From the NCBI RefSeq assembly GCF_946222835.1, contig NZ_CAMIHD010000007.1, forward strand, positions 1 through 64,000: a DNA stretch of 64,000 bases, in the 5' to 3' direction. The notes below the pieces were generated by a model that saw only the letters and a list, made by a program, of their open reading frames with translations, made no database searches and was not told the DNA's origin. Both the position numbers and the translations under genes were made by a program. Shown here in pieces: positions 45,174 to 53,504 of the stretch. Numbering within the stretch: position 1 is the stretch's first letter; every line of letters starts with the position of its first letter. The DNA is from an uncultured Corynebacterium sp. (lineage in GTDB: Bacteria > Actinomycetota > Actinomycetes > Mycobacteriales > Mycobacteriaceae).

Positions 45174-46649
45174 CTAAGCCTGGGAGCTGCGCTGGTCTGC
45201 TATCGCGAATCCCAAGGACGCAAGGCACATGGCTAGGATGACGCCGAAGCCGGCGATGATGGAAAGCGGCCAGTCCGCGCTCGTGCCGTGCAAGGTGGCA
45301 AAGACGATGGCCGTGATGACGGCAAGCCCAATGGCCGTGCCGATGCGCTGGCCGGTTTGGAGGACAGCGCCGGACGAACCGGCATAAGCCTGTGGGACAT
45401 GCGCCAAGGTGAGCGTTTGGTTAGGGGAGATGACCGAACCTTGTCCGCCGCCCACCAAGGCGAGTGAAAGCACCATCCACCATTCACTGGCGCCCCATTG
45501 CTCGGTGGCCCAGATAAGCGCAATGGTGGCAACGAGCCCGGAGATGGTCACAATCATGCCGATAACCACGACCTTGCGGCCGTGGACGGACACGGACCGG
45601 CCGGCCAGAGTGGCAGAAATGGAACTCAATAAGGCGGCCGGAATGCCTACGGATCCGGCAGCGAGGGCGGAGTGCCCGAGCCCGCTTTGGAAGTAGAGCG
45701 CGACAAGCACCCAAATGCTGGTAATACCCATAAACCACAAGGTGGCGATGATGGTGCCATTGCGAAAGCTCGGGGTGACAAAGATATTGAGATCCACCAT
45801 CGGCGGATGGCCGGTGGCCTTGTGGCGGCGTTCCCATAGCACCCATCCCACAAGGAGGACGGCACCCAGCAGCAAGAGCCACCACACGGCCGGTGATGCG
45901 GATGATTCCATAAAAGGGAAGAGGATGGCCCATACGGCAGCGCCGAGGATCAGTGCGCCGATAGGATCAAGGGTGGCTAGGGCCTTGAAGATGCCCAATT
46001 TATTGCCGGCTTCATCGCGTACGCGGGAGAACAACGGCCGAGGAAACCACAGCAATCCTAAGATGATGGCTATAAGGCCGACGGGGAAATTGACCAGCAT
46101 GGTCAACCGCCAGCCTAGGTCCGCTCCGCCAAGGCGAATGAGAAGGCCGCCCAGTACCGGACCGATGGCCACGGCAATGCCTACCGTGGATCCAAAATAA
46201 CCAAAGGCACGGGCGCGCTCGGCACCGCGGAAATACTGCTGGATCATACCTACGCCCTGGGGATTGAGCAGGCCTGCACCTATGCCTTGGATAAAACGGG
46301 CGGCGTTGAGCGCTTCCGCATTGGGGGCAAAGCCGGCGACTGCGGCGCTAATGGAATAAATGGCGATGCCCGCTAGAAAGATGCCGCCGCGGCCGACGAG
46401 ATCTCCGGCGCGGCCGGCCGCCACGAGGATGACGCCGAAGGTGAGCGCATAGCCGGAGAGCACCCATTGCACATCGGAGTCAGAGGCTCCCAGGCCCGAT
46501 TGAATTGAGGGCAGGGCAACGTTCACGATGGACACGCTCAGCAGCGACATAAAAAGCGCCGTGAGCAAAACAACCAGTACCCGCCAGCGGGCGGGATCCT
46601 GGCCGGCGGGGTACTCGGTCTGGTTAGCTGCGGAGGTAGTCACTTCCAC
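45174..46649 (-). CDS. MFS drug exporter, EmrB/QacA (DHA2) family
   Basis: The 491-residue protein has 14 predicted spans and the DHA2 signatures SIVNVALPSIQSGLGASDSDVQWVLSGYAL (motif D1), GRAGDLVGRGGIFLAG (motif A) and GIAVAIGPVLGGLLIRLGGADLGWRLTMLVNFPVG (motif C). It should export cationic or amphipathic drugs using the proton gradient, but the substrate is not known. It lies between gyrB and gyrA, convergent to gyrB, with no regulator gene beside it. Confidence 0.9.
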   Translation of the reverse strand: MEVTTSAANQTEYPAGQDPARWRVLVVLLTALFMSLLSVSIVNVALPSIQSGLGASDSDVQWVLSGYALTFGVILVAAGRAGDLVGRGGIFLAGIAIYSISAAVAGFAPNAEALNAARFIQGIGAGLLNPQGVGMIQQYFRGAERARAFGYFGSTVGIAVAIGPVLGGLLIRLGGADLGWRLTMLVNFPVGLIAIILGLLWFPRPLFSRVRDEAGNKLGIFKALATLDPIGALILGAAVWAILFPFMESSASPAVWWLLLLGAVLLVGWVLWERRHKATGHPPMVDLNIFVTPSFRNGTIIATLWFMGITSIWVLVALYFQSGLGHSALAAGSVGIPAALLSSISATLAGRSVSVHGRKVVVIGMIVTISGLVATIALIWATEQWGASEWWMVLSLALVGGGQGSVISPNQTLTLAHVPQAYAGSSGAVLQTGQRIGTAIGLAVITAIVFATLHGTSADWPLSIIAGFGVILAMCLASLGFAIADQRSSQA

Positions 46650-46691
46650 ACTTATACTCTGCGGGCTATTTCTGATTCAACCGCGCGGAAA

Positions 46692-47129
46692 CTACATATG
46701 TTTCTGCAGCACGCGTCCGAAATCTGGGACCGCAGGGGTGAGGAATTTCGAGGCTTTACCGCGCAGGGAGTTATAAGGCTTAGACAGCGCGGGGGAGTTG
46801 ACCTGTTCGGCGTGCTTATCGGCCACCGACATGATGGCATCACTTACTTCGCCGCTGCGTGGCTCCAGGAAGGAACCGAAATCCTGCTCGGTGCTGTTTG
46901 CAAATTCCTGCCAGTGCGGGTCGAGGATATCAAGGACGTCCGGTAGCACGCGGCCTAGTGCCTTCGTGACGATGGCGGAGTCGACCTTCTTAGCGGCGGC
47001 GAGGGCGCCCTTGAGCGCCATGCCGGTAATGCCCGATTGCTTGGCGACGACCCCCTCAACCAGCTCGCCACAATCGCTTATCACCGCAGTGCGCTGCGGA
47101 GCCGACATAAGTTCAGAAAGATGTGCCAT
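46692..47129 (-). CDS. Conserved hypothetical protein, all-helical
   Basis: This 145-residue soluble protein (MAHLSELMSAPQRTAVISDCGELVEGVVAKQ) is made largely of amphipathic helices. It has a central KVDSAIVTKALGRVLPDVLDILDPHW and a basic end. I do not know a function. It is the last of four small minus-strand genes between gyrB and gyrA, 20 bases after the secreted-protein gene, so probably transcribed with it. Confidence 0.65.
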   Translation of the reverse strand: MAHLSELMSAPQRTAVISDCGELVEGVVAKQSGITGMALKGALAAAKKVDSAIVTKALGRVLPDVLDILDPHWQEFANSTEQDFGSFLEPRSGEVSDAIMSVADKHAEQVNSPALSKPYNSLRGKASKFLTPAVPDFGRVLQKHM

Positions 47130-47149
47130 GCTGCACCACCTTACGCGAG

Positions 47150-47506
47150 TTAAGCCGGCTGTCCCGGCAGGCCAGGGAGGTTGGACTGAATGGCGGCAAT
47201 CTGATCGGCGATCTGACCCAAGCCGGCATCGCGCGCCGCCTTCTCCAGATCGACGTTGGGGGAGTAGAGGGCTACGGCGCTGGCCAGCGCGGTGACGCCC
47301 GCGGCCGCTGCGGTGATGATCAACGTGAGATCCAGCTGGGAAGAACCGGTAGAGGAACCACCAGTCTGGCCCTGTTCAAAGTTCGGATTTACCTTTTCTT
47401 TCCAGGAATCCGCATCAGCTGCGGTTGCGGCAGGAGCAGTGATGGCGGTGGCGGTTAGGGCCGCAGCGGTAAGGCCCGATACGGCGATCTTTTTGAAGTG
47501 GGACAT
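47150..47506 (-). CDS. Small exported protein with signal peptide
   Basis: The 118-residue protein has a clear Sec signal peptide (residues 1-30, SHFKKIAVSGLTAAALTATA then ITAPAATAA with an AxA cleavage site). A Gly/Ser/Thr-rich stretch follows, then a hydrophobic segment (60-82) and a helical end NLPGLPGQPA. A membrane-bound product is possible. No family is recognised. A good AAGGAA ribosome site precedes it. Confidence 0.65.
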   Translation of the reverse strand: MSHFKKIAVSGLTAAALTATAITAPAATAADADSWKEKVNPNFEQGQTGGSSTGSSQLDLTLIITAAAAGVTALASAVALYSPNVDLEKAARDAGLGQIADQIAAIQSNLPGLPGQPA

Positions 47507-47544
47507 GGTGGCAGTTCCTTCCTTGGGTGACTATCGCCAATAAC

Positions 47545-47805
47545 TTAGGCAACTTCTTTAACACTAAGGTAGACGCGTGCGCTGAACTTTGCGAACTCTG
47601 CGTTATACCCGCTCAGCGCCGGCACACGGGCTAAAACCTCCGCCATAGCGCGGGCGGCGTCGCGGTGGCTATCGTGGATGGCTATTCCTTCCACCTTGGC
47701 CGTACTGGCGGCTGCGGCGGCTGCAAGGGCGGCAAAATTGGTGATACGGACGTTAAAGCGCGCGCAAAACTCTTGTGCCAAGAGGTAGAGCTGCTCGGTA
47801 CTCAT
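47545..47805 (-). CDS. Doc/Fic-like protein lacking the catalytic motif
   Basis: The 86-residue frame follows the length and helix pattern of a short Doc-type Fic domain (LYLLAQEFCARFNVRITNFAALAAAAAAS, then helices to SARVYLSV). At the position of the H-x-F-x-D/E-A/G-N-K/G-R motif it has PALSGYNAE (62-70). The catalytic histidine is proline and the phosphate-binding Lys/Arg are Ala/Glu, with only Asn68 kept. It is therefore likely inactive as an AMP-transferase or kinase. It starts six bases after the antitoxin-like gene. The Doc assignment rests on fold-pattern reasoning and is not firm. Confidence 0.5.
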   Translation of the reverse strand: MSTEQLYLLAQEFCARFNVRITNFAALAAAAAASTAKVEGIAIHDSHRDAARAMAEVLARVPALSGYNAEFAKFSARVYLSVKEVA

Positions 47806-47811
47806 GACTGC

Positions 47812-48033
47812 CTAGGACTGCGCTGGCCGGGCGCGGCGGATCTCCGCCTCCAGCTCAGCACGGCCGGGGAGGAGGGCGCGAGCTGTGGATTGTACGTGGG
47901 CGTCGGCAAGCGTGCGGGCTGCAGCCGCGACGATGGCACGCACCACCGCCTCGTGCTTGGAAGTGCCCTGCGCGGAGGTCAGTAGCGTGAGCGCGTGATC
48001 CTGTTCATCCGTAAGTCGCAAAGTCATCGCCAT
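47812..48033 (-). CDS. Ribbon-helix-helix (CopG-like) antitoxin-type regulator
   Basis: The 73-residue protein opens with MTLRLTDEQDHALTLLTSAQGTSKHEAVVRAIVAAAAR, a ribbon-helix-helix DNA-binding domain: beta strand, helix A, turn, helix B. A polar C-terminal tail would bind the partner. It is paired with the Doc-like gene six bases downstream in the order antitoxin-toxin. Tandem 11-base repeats just upstream of its start are probable binding sites. Confidence 0.75.
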   Translation of the reverse strand: MAMTLRLTDEQDHALTLLTSAQGTSKHEAVVRAIVAAAARTLADAHVQSTARALLPGRAELEAEIRRARPAQS

Positions 48034-48040
48034 ACCCTAA

Positions 48041-48062
48041 GTGATACCACGGTGATACCACC
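48041..48062. promoter_or_regulatory. Tandem 11-bp repeats, probable RHH operator
   Basis: Two direct repeats, GTGATACCACG and GTGATACCACC, are head to tail, eight bases upstream of the antitoxin ATG and 50 bases upstream of gyrA. Spacing of one helical turn is usual for cooperative RHH dimers. It could also touch the gyrA promoter. Confidence 0.6.
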
Positions 48063-48098
48063 CGTGCGGCAATTCGGGCCCTGAAAGGCGCTAAAGGG

Positions 48099-48104
48099 TA
48101 GAAT
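48099..48104 (+). promoter_or_regulatory. Probable gyrA -10 box, leaderless start
   Basis: TAGAAT ends nine bases before the gyrA ATG, so transcription would begin at or within two bases of it. No Shine-Dalgarno sequence is present, and no good -35 box is visible. Confidence 0.5.
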
Positions 48105-48112
48105 TTGGCGTT

Positions 48113-50665
48113 ATGAGTGACAATAACGACGATCTTTTCGATCGCATATTTCCCATTGACATTAATGAGGAGATGGAGTCGAGCTACATCGACTACGCCA
48201 TGTCCGTCATCGTCGGCCGTGCCCTGCCGGAGGTGCGCGATGGCCTGAAACCGGTGCACCGTCGCATCCTCTACGCGATGTTCGATTCCGGTTACCGCCC
48301 AGAGCGCGGCTACGTGAAGTCCGCCCGCCCGGTCTCGGACACCATGGGTCAGTTCCACCCGCACGGTGACTCCGCCATTTATGACACCTTGGTGCGCTTG
48401 GCCCAGTCCTGGAACATGCGCTACCCACTGGTGGATGGCCAAGGTAACTTCGGTTCCCGCGGCAATGATGGCCCGGCAGCAATGCGTTATACGGAGTGCA
48501 AGCTCACCCCGTTGGCCATGGAGATGGTGCGCGATATCCGCGAAAACACCGTAGATTTCTCGCCCAACTACGATGGCAAAACCAGCGAGCCAGACGTCTT
48601 GCCGTCCCGTGTTCCGAACCTGCTCATGAACGGTTCTGGCGGTATTGCCGTGGGCATGGCCACCAATATTCCGCCACATAACCTCAACGAGCTGGCCGAG
48701 GCCATCTACTGGATGCTGGATCACCCGGATGCAGACGAAGAGACTGCGCTGGAAGCCTGCATGGAACGCGTCAAGGGCCCGGATTTCCCCACCGCGGGCC
48801 TTATCGTGGGCGATCAGGGCATCAAGGATGCCTACACCACCGGCCGCGGCTCCATCCGAATGCGCGGTGTGACCTCCATCGAGGAGTCTGGATCCCGCCA
48901 GACCATCGTCATTACCGAGCTGCCATTCCAGGTCAACCCGGATAACCTCATTTCCAATATCGCGGAATCCGTGGCCAACGGAAAGATCGCGGGCATCTCC
49001 AAGATTGAGGATGAGTCCTCCGACCGCGTTGGCATGCGCATCGTGGTCACCCTCAAGCGTGACGCCGTGGCCCGAGTGGTGCTCAATAACCTCTACAAGC
49101 ACTCCCAGCTGCAGACGTCCTTCGGTGCGAATATGCTCTCCATTGTTGACGGCGTGCCGCGCACCCTCCGCCTGGATCAGATGCTGCGCTACTACGTGGA
49201 GCACCAGATCGAGGTCATCGTTCGCCGTACCCAGTACCGCCTGAATGAGGCCGAAAAGCGCGCCCACATCTTGCGCGGTATGGTAAAAGCCCTGGATATG
49301 CTGGATGAGGTTATTGCCCTCATCCGCCGTTCGCCCACCGTGGACGAAGCGCGCGAGGGCTTGAAGGAGCTCCTCGACGTCGACGATATCCAGGCCGATG
49401 CCATCCTGGCCATGCAGCTGCGTAAGCTGGCTGCCTTGGAGCGCCAAAAGATCATCGATGAGTTGGCCGAAATCGAGCGCGAAATCGCGGATCTGAAGGA
49501 CATCCTCGCCCGCGAGGAGCGCCAGCGCCAGATTGTCCACGATGAGCTGGCAGAGATCGTCGATAAGTATGGCGATGAGCGCCGCACTGAAATCATTCCG
49601 GCAACCGGCGATGTGACCGATGAGGACCTTATCGCCCGCGAAAACGTTGTAGTCACCATTACTTCTACTGGCTACGCTAAGCGCACCAAGGTGGATTCCT
49701 ACAAGGCGCAAAAGCGTGGTGGCAAGGGCGTACGCGGCGCCGAGTTGAAGCAGGACGATATTGTGAAGAACTTCTTCGTCTGCTCCACGCACGACTGGAT
49801 CCTATTCTTTACCAACTTCGGTCGCGTCTATCGTCTTAAGGCCTATGAGCTGCCCGAGGGCGGTCGTGCGGCTCGCGGCCAGCACGTGGCTAACCTGCTG
49901 GAATTCCAGCCGGAAGAAAAGATTGCCCAGGTCATCCAAATCCAGTCCTACGAGGATGCGCCCTACCTGGTTCTCGCCACCCAGCAGGGCCGCGTGAAGA
50001 AGTCCCGCCTGACCGATTACGAGTCCGCACGTTCCGCCGGCCTTATCGCCATCAACCTCAACGAGGGCGATGCGCTCATCGGCGCACAGCTCGTCTCCGA
50101 GGGCGACGATATCCTGCTCACCTCTGAACAGGGACAGGCTATCCGCTTTACGGCCGACGATGACCAGCTGCGCCCCATGGGCCGCGCTACCGCTGGCGTA
50201 AAGGGCATGCGCTTCCGTGGCGATGACCAGCTGTTGTCCATGTCTGTGGTCCACGATGGCGAGTTCCTCTTGGTTGCTACCTCCGGCGGCTACGGTAAGC
50301 GCACTGCCATCGAGGAATACACCCCGCAGGGTCGCGGTGGCTTGGGCGTTATGACCTTTAAGTACACCCCGAAGCGTGGCAAGCTCATTGGCGCCATCTC
50401 TGTGGATGAGGATGACGAGATCTTCGCCATCACATCCGCGGGCGGCGTCATCCGCACCGAGGTGGACCAGATCCGTCCGTCCTCTCGCGCGACCATGGGT
50501 GTGCGTTTGGTGAACCTGGCTGACGAAGTCGAATTGCTTGCCATCGACCGCAACGTCGAAGAAGATGGTGAGGAAGACGCTCAGGCCGTGGCTAAGGGCG
50601 AAAAGACCGTGGATGAAGTCCAGCAGGAGCACAAGGCTGGCGATGCTTCCAAGGATGAGGAGTAA
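48113..50665 (+). CDS. gyrA: DNA gyrase subunit A
   Basis: The 850-residue subunit cuts and rejoins DNA. The catalytic tyrosine is Tyr126 in AMRYTECKL. The quinolone-determining segment HPHGDSAIYD has wild-type Ser87 and Asp91, so no classical fluoroquinolone-resistance change is present. The GyrA-box in the C-terminal pinwheel appears as QKRGGKGVRGA around 535, and six repeats follow (e.g. TSGGYGKRT, TPQGRGGLGV). The C-terminal 40 residues are acidic. Confidence 0.97.
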   Translation: MSDNNDDLFDRIFPIDINEEMESSYIDYAMSVIVGRALPEVRDGLKPVHRRILYAMFDSGYRPERGYVKSARPVSDTMGQFHPHGDSAIYDTLVRLAQSWNMRYPLVDGQGNFGSRGNDGPAAMRYTECKLTPLAMEMVRDIRENTVDFSPNYDGKTSEPDVLPSRVPNLLMNGSGGIAVGMATNIPPHNLNELAEAIYWMLDHPDADEETALEACMERVKGPDFPTAGLIVGDQGIKDAYTTGRGSIRMRGVTSIEESGSRQTIVITELPFQVNPDNLISNIAESVANGKIAGISKIEDESSDRVGMRIVVTLKRDAVARVVLNNLYKHSQLQTSFGANMLSIVDGVPRTLRLDQMLRYYVEHQIEVIVRRTQYRLNEAEKRAHILRGMVKALDMLDEVIALIRRSPTVDEAREGLKELLDVDDIQADAILAMQLRKLAALERQKIIDELAEIEREIADLKDILAREERQRQIVHDELAEIVDKYGDERRTEIIPATGDVTDEDLIARENVVVTITSTGYAKRTKVDSYKAQKRGGKGVRGAELKQDDIVKNFFVCSTHDWILFFTNFGRVYRLKAYELPEGGRAARGQHVANLLEFQPEEKIAQVIQIQSYEDAPYLVLATQQGRVKKSRLTDYESARSAGLIAINLNEGDALIGAQLVSEGDDILLTSEQGQAIRFTADDDQLRPMGRATAGVKGMRFRGDDQLLSMSVVHDGEFLLVATSGGYGKRTAIEEYTPQGRGGLGVMTFKYTPKRGKLIGAISVDEDDEIFAITSAGGVIRTEVDQIRPSSRATMGVRLVNLADEVELLAIDRNVEEDGEEDAQAVAKGEKTVDEVQQEHKAGDASKDEE

Positions 50666-50668
50666 TTA

Positions 50669-51007
50669 ATGGCACGACGAGACGTAACGATTACGCGAAT
50701 CTCGCCCACCTCCGCCTTCCGCGTTGGTCTGGCACTGTCACTCGTCGGACTCATCGCCTGGATGCTGGCCGTATGCCTGCTCTACATTGGCCTTAACCAG
50801 GTCGGCATTTGGGAATCGCTCAATAGCCTCGTCGGCGGCGTAGGAGGCGGATTCGAGGTCACCTTTGGTGTCATTATTTCCGCTTCCGCGCTCATCGGCG
50901 TTATTTTCGCCGTTCTCCTTACCTTGCTGGCGCCACTGATGGCAGTTATTTATAACGCCATCGTGGACGTCTTTGGCGGCCTGCGAGTCGACCTAGACAA
51001 CCGCTAG
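50669..51007 (+). CDS. DUF3566 membrane protein
   Basis: This 112-residue protein follows gyrA by three bases and belongs to the actinobacterial DUF3566 family, conserved at this position (Rv0007-like). It has two membrane spans (about 18-42 and 75-100). ITRISPTSAFRVGLALSLVGLIAWMLAVCLLYIGL and the end VDVFGGLRVDLDNR are typical. Its function is not established. Confidence 0.88.
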   Translation: MARRDVTITRISPTSAFRVGLALSLVGLIAWMLAVCLLYIGLNQVGIWESLNSLVGGVGGGFEVTFGVIISASALIGVIFAVLLTLLAPLMAVIYNAIVDVFGGLRVDLDNR

Positions 51008-51025
51008 TATCTCTCTCGCTAGAAT

Positions 51026-51058
51026 AATGCCGGTGCCTTCGGGTGCCGGCATTTTTTC
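51026..51058 (+). terminator. Terminator after the gyrA operon
   Basis: AATGCCGG and CCGGCATT close a stem with a further short inner stem, followed by TTTTTT. Confidence 0.93.
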
Positions 51059-51169
51059 TTCCCTCCGCTCGAGCTTTCCCTCTTTTGTCTGCGGCCAGAA
51101 ATATCGGTTGAACAGGCGATTTGTATAAATCCGGGGATAGTATGTAGAGTTAATTCTCGTTCCGCACAA

Positions 51170-51246
51170 GGGCCTATAGCTCAGTCGGTTAGAGCGCATC
51201 GCTGATAACGATGAGGTCGCTGGTTCGATTCCAGCTAGGCCCACCA
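51170..51246 (+). tRNA. tRNA-Ile (GAT)
   Basis: The cloverleaf has an acceptor stem GGGCCTA/TAGGCCC, D-arm GCTC..GAGC, anticodon loop CTGATAA with anticodon GAT, and T-loop TTCGATT. The 3' CCA is encoded (51244-51246). A TAGAGT-like -10 box is at 51145-51150. Confidence 0.97.
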
Positions 51247-51255
51247 CGGAACAAT

Positions 51256-51328
51256 GGGGCATTAGCTCAATTGGTAGAGCATCTGCTTTGCAAGCAGAAG
51301 GTCAGGAGTTCGATTCTCCTATGCTCCA
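51256..51328 (+). tRNA. tRNA-Ala (TGC), copy 1
   Basis: GGGGCAT pairs with ATGCTCC, the anticodon loop TTTGCAA gives TGC, and the T-loop is TTCGATT. CCA is not encoded. It lies nine bases after tRNA-Ile, probably co-transcribed. An identical copy is at 55081. Confidence 0.97.
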
Positions 51329-51356
51329 CAGCATGAAGTCCGGCTTCCTCTTCGGA
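51256..51356 (+). repeat. 101-nt direct repeat, copy A (tRNA-Ala unit)
   Basis: These 101 bases, covering the tRNA and half of its terminator hairpin, are identical to 55081-55181. After a single mismatch nine more bases match, then the sequences diverge. Confidence 0.95.
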
Positions 51357-51372
51357 GGGGCCGGACATTTTT
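51338..51372 (+). terminator. Terminator after tRNA-Ala copy 1
   Basis: GTCCGGC (51338-51344) pairs with GCCGGAC (51360-51366), followed by ATTTTT. Confidence 0.93.
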
Positions 51373-51539
51373 CATTTCCACGCTCATTCTCAAGCGCTCT
51401 GAGAAGTGCCACAATGGCGAGTGATTAGCTCGTATCACCATTTTCGTCCATATAAACCGGCAAAACCGTCGACGAAAACCGAGTTTTGGATGGACGATAT
51501 CGTTGAGGACATCACTAAGCCAGTCTCGAAAGGGGGGCG

Positions 51540-51899
51540 ATGATGGACGGGAGCGGTATCTACTCGGTGGCGCGACAGCGCGCCGAAGAGATGCTTGGCT
51601 CGCAGAAGCAACATCCTTTCGGGCCCGACTGGGACGTATTCAAAGTGCGCGGCAAAGTTTTCTTGTTATTGACCGCGGTGACGGGCCAACAGCAAATGAT
51701 CATTAAGGCGGAGCCGGAAGACTGCCAAGCGCTACAGCAGCAGTATCCATTCATTGCGCCGGGCTACCACATGAATAAACGGCATTGGGTTTCCGTCTAT
51801 CCACACACAGAGCTGCACCAACAGCTGATAGAGGAGTTAGTCACGGATTCCTATCGTTTGGTGGTGGAAAAGCTGCCGAGAGGGCAGCGGCCTATTTAG
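51540..51899 (+). CDS. MmcQ/YjbR-like protein
   Basis: The 119-residue protein resembles the YjbR (DUF419) fold: WDVFKVRGKVFLLLTAVTGQQQMIIKAEPEDCQALQQQYPFIAPGYHMNKRHWVSVYP carries the usual VFKVxGK and PGYHMNKRHW segments. Such proteins bind DNA through a CyaY-like fold, but the biological role is unclear. The start follows AGGGGGGCG. A second ATG is three bases downstream. It is the first gene inside the segment flanked by the tRNA-Ala repeats. Confidence 0.8.
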   Translation: MMDGSGIYSVARQRAEEMLGSQKQHPFGPDWDVFKVRGKVFLLLTAVTGQQQMIIKAEPEDCQALQQQYPFIAPGYHMNKRHWVSVYPHTELHQQLIEELVTDSYRLVVEKLPRGQRPI

Positions 51900-52022
51900 C
51901 TGAGAAGAACTTGCATCAGCAAAGCATTTCAAGGGGCGAGAGCTCTGAGGTTGGCTTAGAGATTCAAATTCAGCTTCAGATCAAGTTGTAGGTGGTGAAA
52001 ACGAAAATAGCCCCAGAGGGAA

Positions 52023-52082
52023 TGAACTGCTCCCCATAAGTTGGACTGAGAAATCAGTTACCTACTAATGGGGAGTAGTTCA
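52023..52082. mobile_element. 60-bp miniature element with IS3-like ends
   Basis: The element starts TGAACTGCTCCCCAT and ends ATGGGGAGTAGTTCA, 15-base terminal inverted repeats with one mismatch and TG/CA tips. It is flanked by a 3-base direct repeat, GAA (52020-52022 and 52083-52085). The AAGTTGGAC after the left end is reminiscent of IS3-group termini. It has no coding room. Assignment to IS3 rests on the end sequence only. Confidence 0.6.
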
Positions 52083-52108
52083 GAATCTGAGGCTTTGCTT
52101 AGGATGGA

Positions 52109-52815
52109 TTAAATAGTAGAAACCCAAGTTGCCGTATCGGAGCTGAAGGAGAAGGTGGGCTTCCAAATTACGCGGTATTCACCAGGATCCGCGCCCTCGA
52201 AATAAAGGCTTCCCGTAACGGTGCCACCTGGGGTTAGTTTGCCAGAATCAAGCTGGTCATCAAATCCATTGATAGCGAAATCGGAGACTACACCGGCCGG
52301 AGTCTGAACGCTCCAGTCAAAAGGATTAAAGTCCTTCTCCTTATCGCTGTTGTTTACGTAAGTCACTTCTGCTCCAAGATATGTATCGCCGAAGACATCA
52401 GTGGAAGGCTGAACATTGGTGATAGTAATTTCTAGCCCGTCTTTAGTGGTGTAGGTTTCACCCAGAGAGAACTCAGTGGACTCATCCTTGGCGGGCGCTT
52501 CATTATCCTTCCCATTGTCCGACGTGTTGTTGGAAGACTCGGAACCCTGAGAGCCAGAATTAGAGGAGGAGTCGTTCGAATCCCCTCCTCCTGCAATCGC
52601 GCTGATAATTCCAATGATAACGATGATTCCGAGAATGATGAGCCCCACTTCATGCAGCCGCCTTTTTTCTTCTGGGGCTGCTGAGGGGCGGCGAAGCCCG
52701 GTTGTTGAGGCATGCCATAACCCTGCTGGGGATTTGGCTGTTGGGCGCCGTAGGGCTGCTGACCGTACGGGCTGCCGTTTTGGTTATTGGGGTCGGGAAA
52801 TTGAGGGGTAGACAA
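52109..52815 (-). pseudogene. DUF4352-type membrane-anchored exported protein, frameshifted
   Basis: Read across one break, the protein has a Pro/Gln-rich cytoplasmic start (residues 1-48, QQPYGAQQPNPQQGYGMPQQ), a membrane span WGLIILGIIVIIGIISAIAG, a Ser/Asn-rich linker and a DUF4352-like immunoglobulin domain (EFSLGETYTTKDGLEITITNV). The break is at a C4 run on the plus strand (52643-52646), where a fifth base would join KKKGGCMKW to GLIILG. The TTG start at 52815 has AAAGGAG eight bases upstream. Real or an assembly error. Confidence 0.7.
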
Positions 52816-53000
52816 AGGTTGACTCCTTTAGAGAGAGATGATGATGCGAACTTCTTCGCAGCATTAAAATTTTAATGTTGCTGGGTCAACAAGAACAAAT
52901 AATGGCGTTTTTAAACGAAGAATGGACTCGGTCTATGTATTGGTATTCGAGGAGTGGCGAGTCACTTTAGAATTAAAGCCATGTTGATAGAATAAATCTC

Positions 53001-53486
53001 ATGACTGAGAGCGATGACTACTGGCTAAATGATGAAGAGCTCGCATCATTTATGTCCCTAATGAGCGTAAATATTCGCTTGACCAATATTTTGGATGCTC
53101 AGCTGCGCGATGACGCAGGCTTGAGCTTTTTTGAATACACAGTGCTTTCTCGCCTATCTGAGGCGGAAAATCGCGAAATGCGTATGCGCGATTTGGCGAT
53201 TACCGCCAATGGATCTTTGTCCCGCTTGAGCCAGGTCGTCACGCGCCTAGAAAGGCAAGGGTGGGTCGTGCGCCAGCCGTGCCCGACTGATGGCCGCACC
53301 ACCATGGCACAGCTGACGGATAGCGGCTGGGATAAGGTAGTAGAGACCGCGCCTGGACACGCTAAGCAGGCGCGTAGGTCCGTAATGGATAACCTGACCC
53401 GCACGCAGATCCGCCAGATGCTGCAGATCAATGAGCGGATCATAAAGGCCATTGAGAATGATGAGCGCTATGGTGGGCGCTATTAA
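53001..53486 (+). CDS. MarR-family transcriptional regulator
   Basis: The 161-residue winged-helix regulator has a dimerising helix (MSLMSVNIRLTNILDAQLRDDAGLSFFEYTVLSRLSEA), the recognition helix (MRDLAITANGSLSRLSQVVTRLERQGWVVRQ) and the wing PTDGRTTMAQLTDSGW. It should respond to a small phenolic or lipophilic ligand. Its targets are not visible; the divergent DUF4352 gene and its own promoter are the nearest candidates. Confidence 0.92.
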   Translation: MTESDDYWLNDEELASFMSLMSVNIRLTNILDAQLRDDAGLSFFEYTVLSRLSEAENREMRMRDLAITANGSLSRLSQVVTRLERQGWVVRQPCPTDGRTTMAQLTDSGWDKVVETAPGHAKQARRSVMDNLTRTQIRQMLQINERIIKAIENDERYGGRY

Positions 53487-53504
53487 GCAGCGCACTTTGC
53501 GGGG

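Noticed and set aside
48359..48388. Fluoroquinolone-resistance mutation in gyrA
   Set aside because: The region encodes HPHGDSAIYD with wild-type Ser87 and Asp91.
48005..49792. 595-codon minus-strand frame across gyrA
   Set aside because: It is antisense to the conserved gyrA frame; the composition (His/Gly/Val-rich) is that of a codon-bias shadow.
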